Shown: positions 24,072 through 37,500 of the stretch, piece after piece
Position numbering within the stretch: the stretch's first letter is position 1
How the letters are laid out: each line of letters starts with the position of its first letter
NCBI GenBank assembly: GCA_003118195.1
Contig: BEXV01000310.1
Location: 139,648 to 203,647 of the forward strand
From: Hemicentrotus pulcherrimus
Lineage: Eukaryota > Echinodermata > Echinoidea > Camarodonta > Strongylocentrotidae
Length of the DNA stretch: 64,000 nt
Direction: 5' to 3'
The notes under the pieces: model-generated
Database searches by the model: none
What the model was told of the DNA's origin: nothing
Seen by the model: the letters and a program-made list of their open reading frames with translations, nothing else
Made by a program: the position numbers and the translations under genes

Positions 24072-26459
24072 AGGGGGACTGATAGGCTATTGGGTGATGG
24101 AGGGGGATGAACAAAAATCTCTGGTATTCTTTTCAGATCTCCCAGCTTTGCTCGGAGGCAGCTGCGGAACAGTATTTCATGATTTTGAAAGTGTGCCGCA
24201 TAATAGGCATGTTTACATTCACAGATCCATCCTTGTGTTTCCTCCACAGTATCACAATGATTAATCCTCATGTTGCTGCAAACCCCGAAGCCATTGAATT
24301 ATATTTCTGCCATGTGCTTGAAGAGTTTAATGCACTAACAGTTCTATGTACCTCCTTATTGGAGCCCTCTACAGAATATTTCATTGACAAAGCAGTGCAT
24401 AGTTTTACCCTTCTCCAAACCAACTATGAGTCATACTTTGAAGTTTTATTTCTCCAACAGCAAATATTAAAGGTTAAACAGAAGTGGTATGTATATATTT
24501 AGCGTGACCCAAGTTCAATTTGTGTTTCAACATGACTGTAACTAGATTTTAATATGAAATACAGGTCATGTAAATGTCTTTGTCTTTTTTCCTAGTTAAA
24601 TTGCTCTTGAATGTAACAAAAAGCATTACTTATTTGATTGATATACACCCTTTCCCCGCTCTACATGTCATTTAGCCTTTCAAGCGCTTTCTCCCGCTGA
24701 ATTTCAACCCCTTCTACAAATGCATCCTATTCCCAATGGAAGGCTCAAATAACAGTCTAAAGCAATTTCCCCTAAACTGTTCAACACATCCCATCTCACT
24801 TATTCGGTCCTCTTACAACACTCTGGGAGCACGCACAAGCGGCTATCACTGTCACACGCCCCGGCCCATAAAGTGTAAACTCTCTTCACACTCCACCCAG
24901 CACAAAGGTATCTAGAGGATATCGGCTCAAATCCCTCATGATCAACTCCTGCAATCCTACAGCTCCATCTCTCCGTAATTTGCCCATCGCATCTCGTTTC
25001 GCCCCACCTGGCCACATTTTCGATAAAAGCCCACCTCAACATTCACACCCTGAACCTCGTTAACTCCTTCTCTTAATCGTGCCCCGACCGCACATCCGTC
25101 ACATGACAGCATCAAACATCCAGATGATACATTTTGGAAGTGCTCCCCTGGCAGTTCGGAGCAATTTCATGGAGGCTTTTGTTACACTTGTTTGGTCAGA
25201 TCCATGACTCAGCCCCTTGGCCCTCCACCTACTTGAGATCTGCCCTCCATTTCATACCAAAAACCTTCTAAAAGCTGTCAGTGTTAGTCATACACTTGAC
25301 GAAAATCCCAAACATCCAACATCAAGGCCTAGCTTGTCAGGTTCTTTCAGAACATGAGATGAGGGTGTCTACAAAGGATTCACTGAATGACAAGGAAGTT
25401 TGTAAGATGACAAGGATAAGTAGGTTGACGTGACAAGACTTGCAAAAGAAGGAGCATAAGGGCAATTTGCTGAACTAAACAGAAAGATTATGAGGATGGG
25501 GAACATTTTCCAATGTCACCTAATCATAAAAAAATTCATCTTCATCTTGTATACAGCATTTACAACCATCCATTTTAATGACAGTTTGAGAGAACACCTT
25601 TACAAAATGTAAACATTGTGCTACTGAAGCTTTTGACAAGGGCATGTTACAATATGCCTACCGGTAGACCTTCAAGGCTTTTGCAAAATTTCCACTTTCC
25701 TTCAAAACACAGTATAAACCATCAACCACTCCCTCTATAAACAAGCACATAAAATGCACATTCTAATAAATCAAGTCCGATCCAATTAAGGCAAAAATAG
25801 CAAAAGTGCTCCGTCCTTAACGAAGACGGCATAAAGTTCATTTAGAGGAATCTTCCTCTTCATACACGACATGGCTAAACCAAGCTAGACATGACGGGTC
25901 TGGCTTGGTGTACTTCTACTCCCCGAGAGCGGTTCCAGGAGCATGGGGGAAATTGTTACAAATGACAGAGCAAGTATGAGACCTTTTACGGGCTCTTAAG
26001 CTCGCATCAGCATAATGAAAATCTAATGAAATTTCTGCATGCCTCATATCTTTGACGTCACCTGGGAAAGCCGTCGTTTAACCCTCCCAGCGCCGCTCTC
26101 GCAACATCCTGCATCCATGCCTACTCTAACACTGAAAGTTCAAAGCGTACAGCATGCGATTGGGTTAATACCTTGCAACAGGAGTCTGGGATGGGAGTTG
26201 ATTTTTTCGCGGCATCGGAGAAGCGCCATTTCAGAGAGATGGGACTGATTGCTGTTTGGGATGGATGGATTAGGCAGTAATTGATTAAGTGCACATTGTT
26301 TAGGGTCTTTTGTATACATGGACACCCAGTATGTACTATCCATGAATGATGCATAGACAAATATTATCAATCCATGGCAACATTATCCAGGAACCAAGTA
26401 TAGATCAACGTTATATGAACAGCAAAGGAGGATTTTTAAAACTGGACTAAAATTATTTT
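24072..26459. other. Intron 1, one unassigned open segment
   Basis: 24107-24502 (+) is a 131-codon ATG frame of ordinary composition (contains NPEAIELYFCHVLEEFNAL) just beside the inverted-repeat cluster. I recognise no family. 24650-25350 is unusually C-rich and G-poor on the plus strand. CTACCGGTAG at 25659-25668 is a perfect 10-bp palindrome. Confidence 0.4.
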
Positions 26460-26671
26460 TTTTCCACACATATTTAAAGAGCTATGACCTGTGACCTACA
26501 TACTCAGAAATCAAACATAGGCTGTATCTTGATGCCACGTACCTTCATATCAAATTTCATTAAAATTTGTCAAACATTACTAAAGTTATCAAATGGAAAC
26601 CAGATTTTGTAGGGACGGAAGGACAGACGGCAGCATTACTATATCCCCTCTAACAGCGAGGGGGTTAATAA
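26460..26671 (+). mobile_element. Fragment of a dispersed repeat with a GGACAGACGG-type tail
   Basis: The order (a GACCTGTGACCT phrase, a CATATCAAATTTCATTAAAA phrase, GGACGGAAGGACAGACGG, then CCCCTCTAACAGCGAGGGGG) is the layout seen at the 3' end of a dispersed SINE-like repeat common in marine invertebrates. The last part can form a CCCCTC/GAGGGG hairpin. Family and boundaries are uncertain. Confidence 0.4.
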
Positions 26672-29600
26672 TAGACAAAGTGAAAACTCACTAACAGCAT
26701 TAAAATTTTCAATCAATTTAGCCTTATGATTGAGATAAAACAAACAAGTCTTTAATATCAAATCTTGTCCTAAATTGAAAAATAAGTGACTTTCATTTCC
26801 ATTACCATCAGAATTTGGCATAAAATGAACAACAAAATCTTGACATTAAAAAAAACCCTGAATTTTGGAACCAACTTTGAGAATTACTGTTACTTGAGAT
26901 AAAACAGGAGTCAGACGTGAAAATGGTAAGGGTCAATTTCGCTGCTGTTTCAGAGGCAATTATTGTTATTCCACTTGTTAATCACAAAGGAGAAATATTT
27001 TGAAATACAAGATCGATTCCAATCACACTTTGCCTGCCTCCCGGCGTTTGAATCTCTACTGAATATAGCCTTCCTGGATAAAGAGAATTTGATCTTCCGA
27101 AAAAGGGTTATTACAAAATTCATTCTAAGTTGCGATTTGGGGGATCAATTGTCAACAAAGAAAGTTATAAGGTACGTTTCAGATGCAGTTTTGATGTAAA
27201 GATTGAAAATCACAGTATTGATGAAATTTAAGATTCAGGATAAAAATGAAGATGGAAAGATTTTAGATTCAGAATATCAAATGCAATACCCAATAAATGT
27301 ACTCTTGAACATGGGACATGGTTCCATACATAAGAAACAGTTTTAAAAGGAGTTGCGATACTAACAAATTATGCTATCCCGTTTCATTCTCCTTCATCTA
27401 TTCCACCTAGGGTTATTTATGGACCATTTCTCTGCCATTCTTTCCCAGTTCCTTTGAAGTTTTGCCCCCTTTCCTGTTTTTCTCTCCCCGACACGACTGA
27501 CACAGCAAAGCACAATTCACTTATTAGAGGTAATCTTAAAATCTCACCTACCGGCTATTGTGATTGGGGAAGAAATCTTGCAAGTGTTTTCTCTACAACC
27601 TCACACCTTCAAACTATCAAGACTTTAATTTTTTAAATCAAGCAGAATACATCAAAAGGAAATCTTGAGATATACTTAAAATGTATGGACTAATGAAAGA
27701 TTGTAAATCTCATAATTGCATTTGCTTTCATAAGGAGGAATAACAAAACCTTTCAAAATGAATTTCACTAGCTATGGTATACACAATGAATAGGACCTCC
27801 CTCTATACTATACACATGACTATCTTCTTTTTCCTTTTTATTTTTTCCACTGAAGTTGAACTTCAAAGTTAGTTTCATCAGAAAGAAAACGATAATCACT
27901 TGGTGGTTTTTTCAGTGATGACTGTTTTTCTTCCAGGCAGAGTGAGTCGCTCATGAAAATTCAGATAAACACCTACATCCTAGGAGGGTGGATACAGTTA
28001 AAGAAATATAACAGAGGAAAAGGATAAAACTCCTCCATAAACAGGCCACCAGCAATATTCTTTTTCCTTCCTTGCTTAATCAATATGCGAGCATGCAGGA
28101 GCCGATGGCAACACATGCCGAGGAGAGCGACAGGGTGGCGTAAGATCGCAAAGGGAAAGATAAACAGGATGAATTTACTGGCTCCTGCCTTTGCACTTTT
28201 TCACCACACTTTTCGGAACAAGCGCATGATAAATAAACCTAATTGTATTTTAATTTCTTGATGCTTTCCTCCTTTGATTCAACCACTTTTTTTTCCTTCT
28301 GCTTAACACTTGATCTGCCTCAGCTTTGGGCTGTTTTCATTTACTCAACTTTCTCTATAAGAAGGCATGTAAAATTAAAAAACAGAAGTTTGAATATTAG
28401 ATTATGGTCGAGGGCACACACATTTCCCCTCCGCCACAGACTGGAGACCTGTCCACAGTATTTTCCAAGCATACATCGCAGCCCCCCTGGGGACAGAGAA
28501 TAAGAATATACCTGAGACAGTGCACAGAGAGGCGCTAGAATACTCGTGCAAAGGCACGGAAACGAAAAGGTCACAAAAATAATGATGGTTAGACTTGCAA
28601 GGTAGCGAACTGAGACAAGCTACTGTAAACGCACTAGAGGGCTTTTGAATATGTGCATCTTCAGTACCGACTACCAGCACCAAAATATTCCGCTAGATTT
28701 CAAAGCAATTAACGTCTTGGGCTTGTTTGAAGTGAAAATAAGATGCCTTCCGCAAAAGGGAATTGCTAATGTGGGCGCGTAAACAGGCCCATGCCATTGT
28801 TGACGAAGAATGAGCTAGTCAAACATTGGAGGCTTATATCAGTATTAGATCTTAATCGAATACAAAGGTGGTGAAAGCCACAATTTCAACACTATTATGA
28901 GGTAGCAGTGTTACTGATTGGCCTGATAAAAACATGGAAATGGATATATGGTGACATGTCCAACTACATCAAATGATGTGAGCCTAGCTGCAAGGGCAAT
29001 AATTGGTGTGTTTTCTCAAAGATGCTATAGTACAAGCAAATTGTATTTGCTATTCCCTAATGAGACAGGACTGGCCAATTATTCATACAGAGAGAAAAGC
29101 TTGCTTTTCATAAGCAGAAAATCGATGGCTATCAAACTTTGACAATCATCTACCAAGCAAAAATGGTATTAAGTCATAGCTCTCGAAGAAAATTGATGTG
29201 TTTGAATCGTTTAGCCTATCTGCTTATTAAAAACCACAGCCCAAACAAGTTTATTCCATTCCCAGAGACAGAATTCAAATAGAATATTCACTGATTCAAT
29301 TTGGACATTGGAATAGTGCTGATGTGTGACAATTCACATTGGGATTGAATATTTCCACGAGAATTAGATCTTGTGTCTATCATTGAACATCTCCCCTGGT
29401 TCCTCATTCCCAGCATGCACCGCAGGAGTCCTTCCTAGGTCAACAACAAGGTCATCAGATGATCTCCTGTGACATCACAGACTGAGAACAACAGATAAAT
29501 GGTGAACGTCACATTCAATTGGAAGGCAAGGACGAGATAGTCGGGGTTGTGAGTAATGAGAAACAAATTGAACGAATCCATCGGAATGCCACAAATCAAG

Positions 29601-30784
29601 TTGCAAAAAACATGGTTTCTGTCAAAACAGATCATATTCTGCAATGATTTTGTATAAATATCACATTCATGATAAATCAGAAGATATTCAACTCATGGAG
29701 CAGGGGAAAACAGGAATGTGTAATAAAGTACATGAATGAATTAATGTGCATATGCAGCAAATCAAATGAGTAAACCTTGGGTTGGGCAAAAAAATCTTCC
29801 CATTCAGATTGCCTTCGATATAGTGGATATAAAGCTTCATATTCATAAGCTAAATCACTATAAATCGCTATCACTTTCACTATTCATAATGGCCAAAGCA
29901 GTGTCTATATTTGGAACAAGTATGTATGTAATTTTATCGACAAACAACAACACCCATTTCTCAGTCACCTCGATCAGACCATGTTCTCCTCAAATGCACC
30001 CTGTACAAGAAGAATCTCTCGTTTGACACCTCTACAGAATCAGACACCTCTACCGATCAGGCCATGTTCTCCTCCAATGCCCCCCTGGTAGCACCGGCAG
30101 CATCCTCTCACCTGGTCATAGGCCCATGAAGTACATCCCAGCCTACCAGCGGAGGCACGGGGAGAGATGGGGAGACCTAGGAAGTTGTGTAATTACACCT
30201 TGGACGCATCACCTGTCCTCTCCTGCTGGCATGGGTACAGGTGCATTGTAATTTGGAAAGCAAAAACTTCCGCTTTAACCGCTCAATTGGGACGAAGAAA
30301 GACATCTCTCATTTCTTGATATTTGAATGGAGAGGGGTTAATTTGATTGACCATTCTCATTCACAAGCTAAACATCTTATTCATTTAGGTACTACAAACA
30401 GGGTTATTTATGCTAATGGATTTTTTAAACCAAGTATTTCAGGAGCTCTTGGCTTGCATAGGTTTATAAAGTGAAATATAGAAAATATATCTTATGAATT
30501 TCACTGAGTGAAATCACCAAAGGTAACTGTAGAAATTTGAAGTTCGGAATAAACGGTTTGATTTTTCAAATGTATTAAATTGAAAGATGAATAGCAGATG
30601 GTATTTTTCAGAGTATTTAAGAAGGTTGGAAACTTGAAATTATTTTTTAGACCAGTTTAAACCTATGGTATGAAAGAATTAGTGCTGTAAATTAAATAAT
30701 CACAAATGATACAGGCAGAAGTGGCTTTGTAAGTTCCCTAAACTGAAAAGTCTAGATTGGGGGTTGGACGGTGGGGTTGGGGGG
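26672..30784. other. Intron 1, no gene recognised
   Basis: About 4.1 kb. 29970-30080 contains a short duplication around the phrase GATCAG(A/G)CCATGTTCTCCT (29972 and 30055). 30060-30240 is GC-richer but has no exon signature. It ends in G-rich sequence at the next gap. Confidence 0.45.
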
Positions 30785-30811
30785 NNNNNNNNNNNNNNNN
30801 NNNNNNNNNNN
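30785..30811. other. Assembly gap (27 N)
   Basis: Short N run directly after a G-rich stretch. Confidence 0.98.
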
Positions 30812-31753
30812 AACTGTTCTTCTTTCACACTGATCATGTCTGCAGAAGCCATTAGAAATATTTGAGCAGCAAAAATAACAAAAATGAAGCCATTGACCCG
30901 TTGTTTGATTGACAGTTCAATATGATAACAGAGGCATGATAAGTGGGATGGAAAATTTGGTAGGTTGATCTGAAACTGAGGGGGCAGGGATGTTTTGTTT
31001 GGTCATGGGACTTATCACCCATTCAATATCCATCTTTTTTGTGATACTATCCAGTGGATCAGGCCCCTATTATAATTAGAGTTGAAATTTGGAAGTTCAA
31101 TTCCAGAGAATCACTCCTATAATTACGATTTTGTACCACTGCAGTATGATATCACTTTTCTATTTATTCTGTTTAATTTCAAGAAAATACAAAATAGATC
31201 TCATGCAAATCAAAAGACGATTGGCATGATCTCTCTGTGCAAGAGAACTCATTTCGCCCGCTGCATCATTATGTGCGTTTTTGTGAGTGTGCAACCCTAG
31301 CCCATCAGGCCTGCAGACTCCAGGAAAAATAATCTTTGGTAAAATAACACCACATGGAACTAGTCAACTTGAATTATACAGCATGAGGTTTTTGCTGGTT
31401 CAAAGATTCTAACACTGAAATGCCCAGGGTGGGATTTAGGTGTGACAGTTGCTTGAACCTTCTCCTCCCAATGGGTAGCTTCTTGAGCATACAATCGACT
31501 GGGATTCGGTTGCCAGGAGAATTCATAGGACATGTGTTTCAAGAACCCACTTGATGTATTAAGGTGCAACACGATACTCTGAAAAGTTGCTAAAATATTC
31601 AGCAGGATTGGAAAAGAAAGATAATGGAATAATAAAGAGAGAAAAATAAGGTGCTCAATGAAAACTTAATTCATAGATAGTTGGAAAAAGAAAAGAGGGT
31701 ATTTTGATGGCTGCTTACAAGAAGGCGGTAGGAGCTATGCCTTGCGGATGGAG
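30812..31753. other. Intron 1, no gene seen
   Basis: AT-rich DNA with no recognised feature. Confidence 0.5.
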
Positions 31754-32120
31754 TTAAAGGTAAAGACCAGTATTGGAAACACCCCAATTTCAAAAAATGA
31801 AATGGAAGCTCTCATTACCAATCATGTGAAAGAATATGTTTTGACTAATACATGATGATACAAAATTTGCCGGGAGACTGCCTATTAATTCATATATTTG
31901 GTAAATTTGTTTTTCTCATGGTCTGTGAGAGATATAGGGTAGTCCCATATGCATCTTTCTGTGTATAGTGCTGGAAAACTTACGAAGAATGGGCCAAATT
32001 TCTTATCATTTTGATGATTCCAGAACCTCGCAGATGCTAGATGATCAACCTTTTCTGATCAATTCCACAACGTTTCTTTCACAATGCAATCGCATGACCA
32101 TAACTGGTTTTTACCTTTAA
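31754..32120 (+). mobile_element. 367-bp TTAA-flanked MITE, intact
   Basis: It begins TTAAAGGTAAAGACCAGT and ends ACTGGTTTTTACCTTTAA, so the terminal inverted repeats are about 20 nt or more, and a TTAA sits at each edge, consistent with TTAA target duplication. The right 140 bp is nearly identical, inverted, to 63857-64000. It has no coding capacity. TTAA duplication points to the Kolobok or piggyBac superfamilies; the AGG..CCT ends suit Kolobok slightly better. The superfamily assignment is inference. Confidence 0.8.
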
Positions 32121-33759
32121 CAGCCTTCAGGGGAGCAGCCAATGATTTCTGATGGAGTGATAGGTGTAGTGAGAGAATATGAATGATGAGAGAGGGATAG
32201 AAAGGAAAAGAGAAAGATAAGTGAGAAAGAAGAGAGGCAAAGGAGATAGGCAAGGGAGAGATGTAGAAGGGAAATGAATAAGATGAATAAATGGGATCGA
32301 GTCTGCATGTAGACAGAGATCTATGGAGCATGAATGAATATACAATTTACCTTTTCACTCTTTCCATCTCTCTCCTTATCTTTTTCTTTTTCTTTCTATC
32401 CCTCTCATCATTCACATTCTTTCACTTTACATATCAATCCATCATAATTGAAAGATAAGGAGACAGACAAAGAAAGCAATTGACAAACGCAGCTGCATTT
32501 TACTCACAAGACATCTTAAACTAACAAATAACATACAAAATGAAACAAGTAAAAAAAAAATTATAAGAAAATAAAAAGTCTAATGGATACTTGAAAAGTG
32601 GGGGGAAAACCTGGAAGTCAAACTTGGAAGTCAAACCGGGTATTTAAAAGCTCTAAGTAAATATGCTAAGTGCCATAACGAGGATGGCTCGTAAGTAGAA
32701 CTAAAGTTCAATGCAGAAGCTGCAATTTTAGGGTCCCCCGGTGATTTATTGCAGCGCAATTTATCACGGAATCCTGACGGTTAAAAAACGAAAGGAACGG
32801 TTACAGACAAATTAGACGCCTCTTGAAAGCTGATAGGCTGGAAGCTTGATAAGACTCATGGGACCATTTCAAATGGAGGATGGTGAAGATTGTCGTCAGT
32901 ATAGCAGACGTTCTTTTCCTTCATCTATGATCGTAAATCTCAGAAATACCATCTTTACTTGAAAAGGGCATGAAATGGTGTATTTTCAATTTCAATTCAG
33001 TTTTTAATAATGTAACCATAGCTCTGTATCAATGTTATTTGAGAAATACACTTCTACTAAATTGGTATTTTGATCTGTTTCATGACAGTATGAGAGAAAG
33101 AAAAACAATTCAACTGAATTCCTTTTCTTTATTATAATTATATCTGAAAAATAATGATTTGGCAAATAAAAAGTGATTCAAGTTGATATAAACATATAAA
33201 AAACATATAAATTTTTGTTTGTTTACAATTCCATAATCGTCTTGATTAAAATAAAGCAACATTCCCCCCCCCCAAAAAAAAAAATGTCCATCAGATTCAT
33301 GACAATCTAAAATTCATTTTCTTATAAAAGCACATATGGGTTTCATGTACGGGCATGCTCCAGACCTTGCATACATATTCAAGCATTCAATCACATTACA
33401 TGGCATACAACTTTGCAGGTAAATGCATTTCCCTGTGCTTTCTTTAGGTGACATCCACACTTGGGTGATGTCACTTCATGTCGCTTTTATCTACATGGTG
33501 CATGTCTAGAAAGTACTTGAGAATTTGTCCGATGCTTTAATAGTGAACGCAGCAGTATGGCATGCTCGACTTGTATGTGCCTCTCCATAGGATTTATTCA
33601 TGGGCCATGTTGTTCCCAGACTGTGTATTTTGGTAGACGTGCTGATGCGGGGAGGGTTTACAATAACATCCCTGGCCGTTCAAGAGGCTCGGTTTTGCAC
33701 TCTCTGGGTCTACCTCAGATTTAGCACGCCTCACAGCTCATCAGCAGTAGATTGGGTAT
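32121..33759. other. Intron 1, no gene seen
   Basis: 32170-32280 is purine-rich and 32355-32410 pyrimidine-rich, giving a loose inverted arrangement. A C-run followed by an A-run lies near 33265-33285. No exon. Confidence 0.5.
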
Positions 33760-34110
33760 GTCCAAATCAGCTCGAGATTGCCAAATAGCCAGCTATTTCT
33801 AATGTGGGAAATAAACCAGAAGTTACAAATCGCGTCTTAGTCTTGATCATCAACTCGAGACTCAAGCTCGAGAAGTTAGCTCGAGATATTTTGCTCAGTG
33901 TTCACGCATAGTGCCAGTCATCAGGCTGGTGAGGACGCACCGGACAAATAGCGGGATATTTTGCAAACTAGCCATATCTTGGGATGATTTCCAGAGCAAA
34001 TAGCCCGATATTTGCTCCTTAACCTGCCAAATAGCCAGCTATTTCATGGTTGGGCTAATATCGAGGATCAGAAATAGCTGGCCATTTTGCAATCTCGAGC
34101 TGATGAGGAC
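33760..34110. mobile_element. 351-bp MITE with about 40-bp terminal inverted repeats
   Basis: The left arm starts GTCCAAATCAGCTCGAGATT and the right arm, reverse-complemented, starts GTCCTCATCAGCTCGAGATT. Both continue through GCCAGCTATTTCT with only a few mismatches over 40 nt. Internal copies of AAATAGCC(A/C)G and CTCGAGA add subterminal repeats. No target duplication is obvious and no transposase is present. Confidence 0.8.
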
Positions 34111-34325
34111 AGGCCTTTTGTGTAGTCTAGGGACCAGGCAGGGGTGGGAGGGTGCAAATTACATTACCAAATGAACCTGGGTTGAAGTCCTTACAGTTGA
34201 TTAGGTGTATGGCAACACAGTGATGGGCATAATATACTGTACTGTGGGGATGTATAAACATGTGCATCAAAATATGGAAACATTACAGACATCAATGTAG
34301 CAATTCATTCTATATATCTCATTCT

Positions 34326-34327
<2 letters not shown>

Positions 34328-34367
<40 letters not shown>

Positions 34368-34460
34368 ATCTATCTCTCTCTCTATCTCTCCCTCTCTTTC
34401 TCTCACACTCTCTCTCCCTCCCCCCTTTCTCCTTTTACTCTATCTCTCTCTCTCCCTTTA
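34328..34460. repeat. (CT)n microsatellite
   Basis: Long CT run with TTTAT and CCC interruptions. It creates a spurious serine/leucine frame. Confidence 0.95.
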
Positions 34461-36800
34461 CTCTATATCTTCTGTAGTTCTAGATCTTACATGTACTTCT
34501 TCATACTCCCCACTCTCCTACACTCTTTCTCTCTCCCTTTCTCTCCAAGTGATAATCTATCCCTCTAATACCTTCAAATAGCATTAACACTTTTCTTCCT
34601 TTCAACTTTTTGTATCAGTTGTGACGTTCTCTTATATAATTTTCATTCCTGGTCAATATCATACGTCTCAATAGCTTTTCTTGTGTGTATTACAGCGTTT
34701 TTCTCCCCCTCCTCACTCAACTACCCTACTATAAACACAAAATAGAGCAGTAATCATTACAAGCCCTTGAAACTATTGTTCCCAAACTTTTTTTTAAACA
34801 AAAGCCCCCCTTCTCTCCCCAAGACATGCAGGAGATTGGTTTAACCCCAAAACCGACACAAAGACATACAAAAGGAGAGGAAAAAAAACTTAAAAGTGGA
34901 CGGCATTCCACAGTGGATCAGCTCCATTTGTAAGACCACTCAAGTAGCCGATGCAGAAGAATGCTAACTCACTCTTTACTTTCATCTGATTCCGTAGCTT
35001 TTTCATTCTTTGGATGGGGGACCACTTGAAGATACCGGGGCTTCTTTATTGTTCGAATTAAACATGATCAAATATTGGACTGCTGGCTGGGGGCCCCATC
35101 TCCTGCTCGGCTGATGCAGCTGCAAATTGATTACAGATATATGCAGAGGGCCACTTGCTCCACAGAAATGAAGAATTGTACTTTTCTATCAGAGAAAAGT
35201 GACGATTTATATGTCGCCAGGGATGCAGAAAAGTTAAACTTGCATCTCCCTGAGTGTTCTGAGAAAGGATTGAATGTCAAAGGGTGCATGGGGATCAAAA
35301 TATATGTTTGACCATTAATTTTAAAGTCTAAATAGGCCATTAAAGAATCATGATAAATGCATATTCCCACTAAGAAAAAAAGTTTGAAAAGTTCAAAGGT
35401 TATTCTCAAAGCAGAGAGAAGCTAAAGGAGGCTATTCAATTGCCATTAAAAGTTAACTGGGACACTAAAAACAAAGGCTGTTGAAAAGTTGGCAAGGTGC
35501 AGCCATTTTGTTTGAGTTAACACTAAATATAGAGAGAGAAATCAAACAAATCCATGTGACATTAATCTGCATTCATGAAGTGTTCATGCCATAAACAAAT
35601 TGCCTCTTTCCATGTCGCACAAAGACTGTGTCAATTTACGTCATTAGTTATTCATGCCCGTGTGTGCACAGCTTTCCAACTTCACAGCCACGGCACGGCC
35701 GCTTTCGCACCATGGCTGGCTGCATCAGACATGCAGGACATTGATGCGAAAGGTGCCATTCCTACGGTGTGGCACTGTTTACATTCACAAAAAACATTTT
35801 GTCACCTTGCCAGATTTCTTGATTGCATGGAATAAGTAAATGTTTTTTTTTTTTTTACAGAAGTCGTTTCCTTTCCTCGCCCCCAGCACCTTTCATTCAT
35901 CTCAAAAACTCTCTTTCATTCAAAAATCTGTCCAAGTACCAGTATGATGAACAACCCAATTATTGCTGTATTTCCTTCTCCAAATTTTGACAGAAAATGA
36001 CAAGCCTTGATGATTTCATCTGTTTAGTATTTATTAAGGTATATTTATAATGCCTTTCAGGCTCCAAACAGATGATATATCACAAAGCAGCAGCCCTTAA
36101 ATAAGAAGCGATTCCAAGAGCAGCACATTTTCCAGCTGCAATTAGTTTTGTTATCCAGAAACTCAAAATGCTTTTGATAGAGACAGCGTTGAAAGGATGT
36201 CCCAATACTACATTCATCATTTTGAAGCCTTGTGTAATTATTAACTTAGAAAAGGCATCTCATGCTCGAGTTTATTCATCTACCTTCTGTTTCGTGTTGT
36301 TGTTGTTTTTGGCAGAAAGTTTTCTGAGACTTTGTGAAGAGAGAGAGAGAGAGGGGATAGCCGACAGGGACATCGCTCGTGACGTTGGCTTGGCTAGAAG
36401 TGGGAACCATGGAGCCATGTTAATGAGCCTAGAATGCCGCAGGGGAATACCGTGGATGCTGTCTAGTCTTTGGTGAGCAAGCTCCGTGGTTCTTAATGTT
36501 TTAGCAGCCATAATGGGGGTCATTAAGATGCAGTACACTATTAGCTCATGATCCCATGGAAGATGCAGAGAGAAGACAACAGAAATTGATTGTGAAGGTG
36601 AATTGGTAGCGCAATTTAGATATCACAGGAAATAACCCTGGCAAGTCACAAGTCAAATCAAAGACCAAAGTATGGGGTGGGGATGTGTCTTGATATGTTT
36701 TCTGGATTTTTTTCCCCATCTCTCTGATTTTGTTTTTCCAAATATGTGTACGGTATTGTTACATGAGTGTGAGAGGTGATGGATAATGTGTTACTCCTCC
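34461..36800. other. Intron 1, no gene recognised
   Basis: About 2.3 kb. Open frames at 35075-35311 and 35575-35835 (+) show no family. A T homopolymer lies at about 35846-35858 and a short GA run at 36341-36353. Confidence 0.5.
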
Positions 36801-36860
36801 TTTTCTCTCTGTCTGCCTCTCTCTCTCTGTCTGCCTCTCTCTCTCTCTCTCTCTCTCTAT
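36801..36860. repeat. (CT)n tract with CTGTCTGC units
   Basis: CT dinucleotides interspersed with CTGTCTGCCT. Confidence 0.9.
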
Positions 36861-37229
36861 TCCTGTCTACCTCCCGCCATCATTCATCTCCTCCCTCTCC
36901 CCACCCCTTCTGTATTCCTTTCTCTTTCCCAGTCTAAATAGAGCATTCTAAACCACCCCATGGCTTATTCCCTTTCTTTCTGCGATTTTGAAGGAAATTT
37001 TGTTTTCATATCTGCCTTCCAGAAGCTGACAGACGAGCAAGTGATGAAATATTGCCCAATTGTTACAGACTAGTCCTCTCCCAAAAATATTTGGTATAAA
37101 AACAGACTGGTTTCCATAGGACAAACATTGGAAACTAGCATGAAAAAACATTCAGAGCTGCCTTCACCCAGCCCCCCCCCCCTCCCCCCCCCTCACCTTA
37201 TACTGTACTTTCGTCACACCCCATCTCTG

Positions 37230-37500
37230 AATCTCTCCCTTTCTCTCTCTCTCTACTATTTTCATCTTTATGAATCTGTATCTACATGTGTATTAGCTTT
37301 CCTCATATTCCTCCTAGCTAGTGGCCTCTTTGGGTATTATGTGTTTATCATATTTTGCTCACATTCTCTCTCTTTCTTTCTCTCTCTCTTTTTTTCTCTC
37401 TCTCTCTCTTTCTCTTTTTTTTTTCTCTCTCTCTCCTTAATATTTTCAAGTCTTGTTCTCATTTCTCTCTCTCCTTCTCTCTCCTCCTCTCTCCCTCACC
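37230..37500. repeat. Three clustered (CT)n tracts
   Basis: Pyrimidine-rich runs at 37230-37254, 37363-37436 and 37464-37500. The intervening DNA looks unique. Confidence 0.9.
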
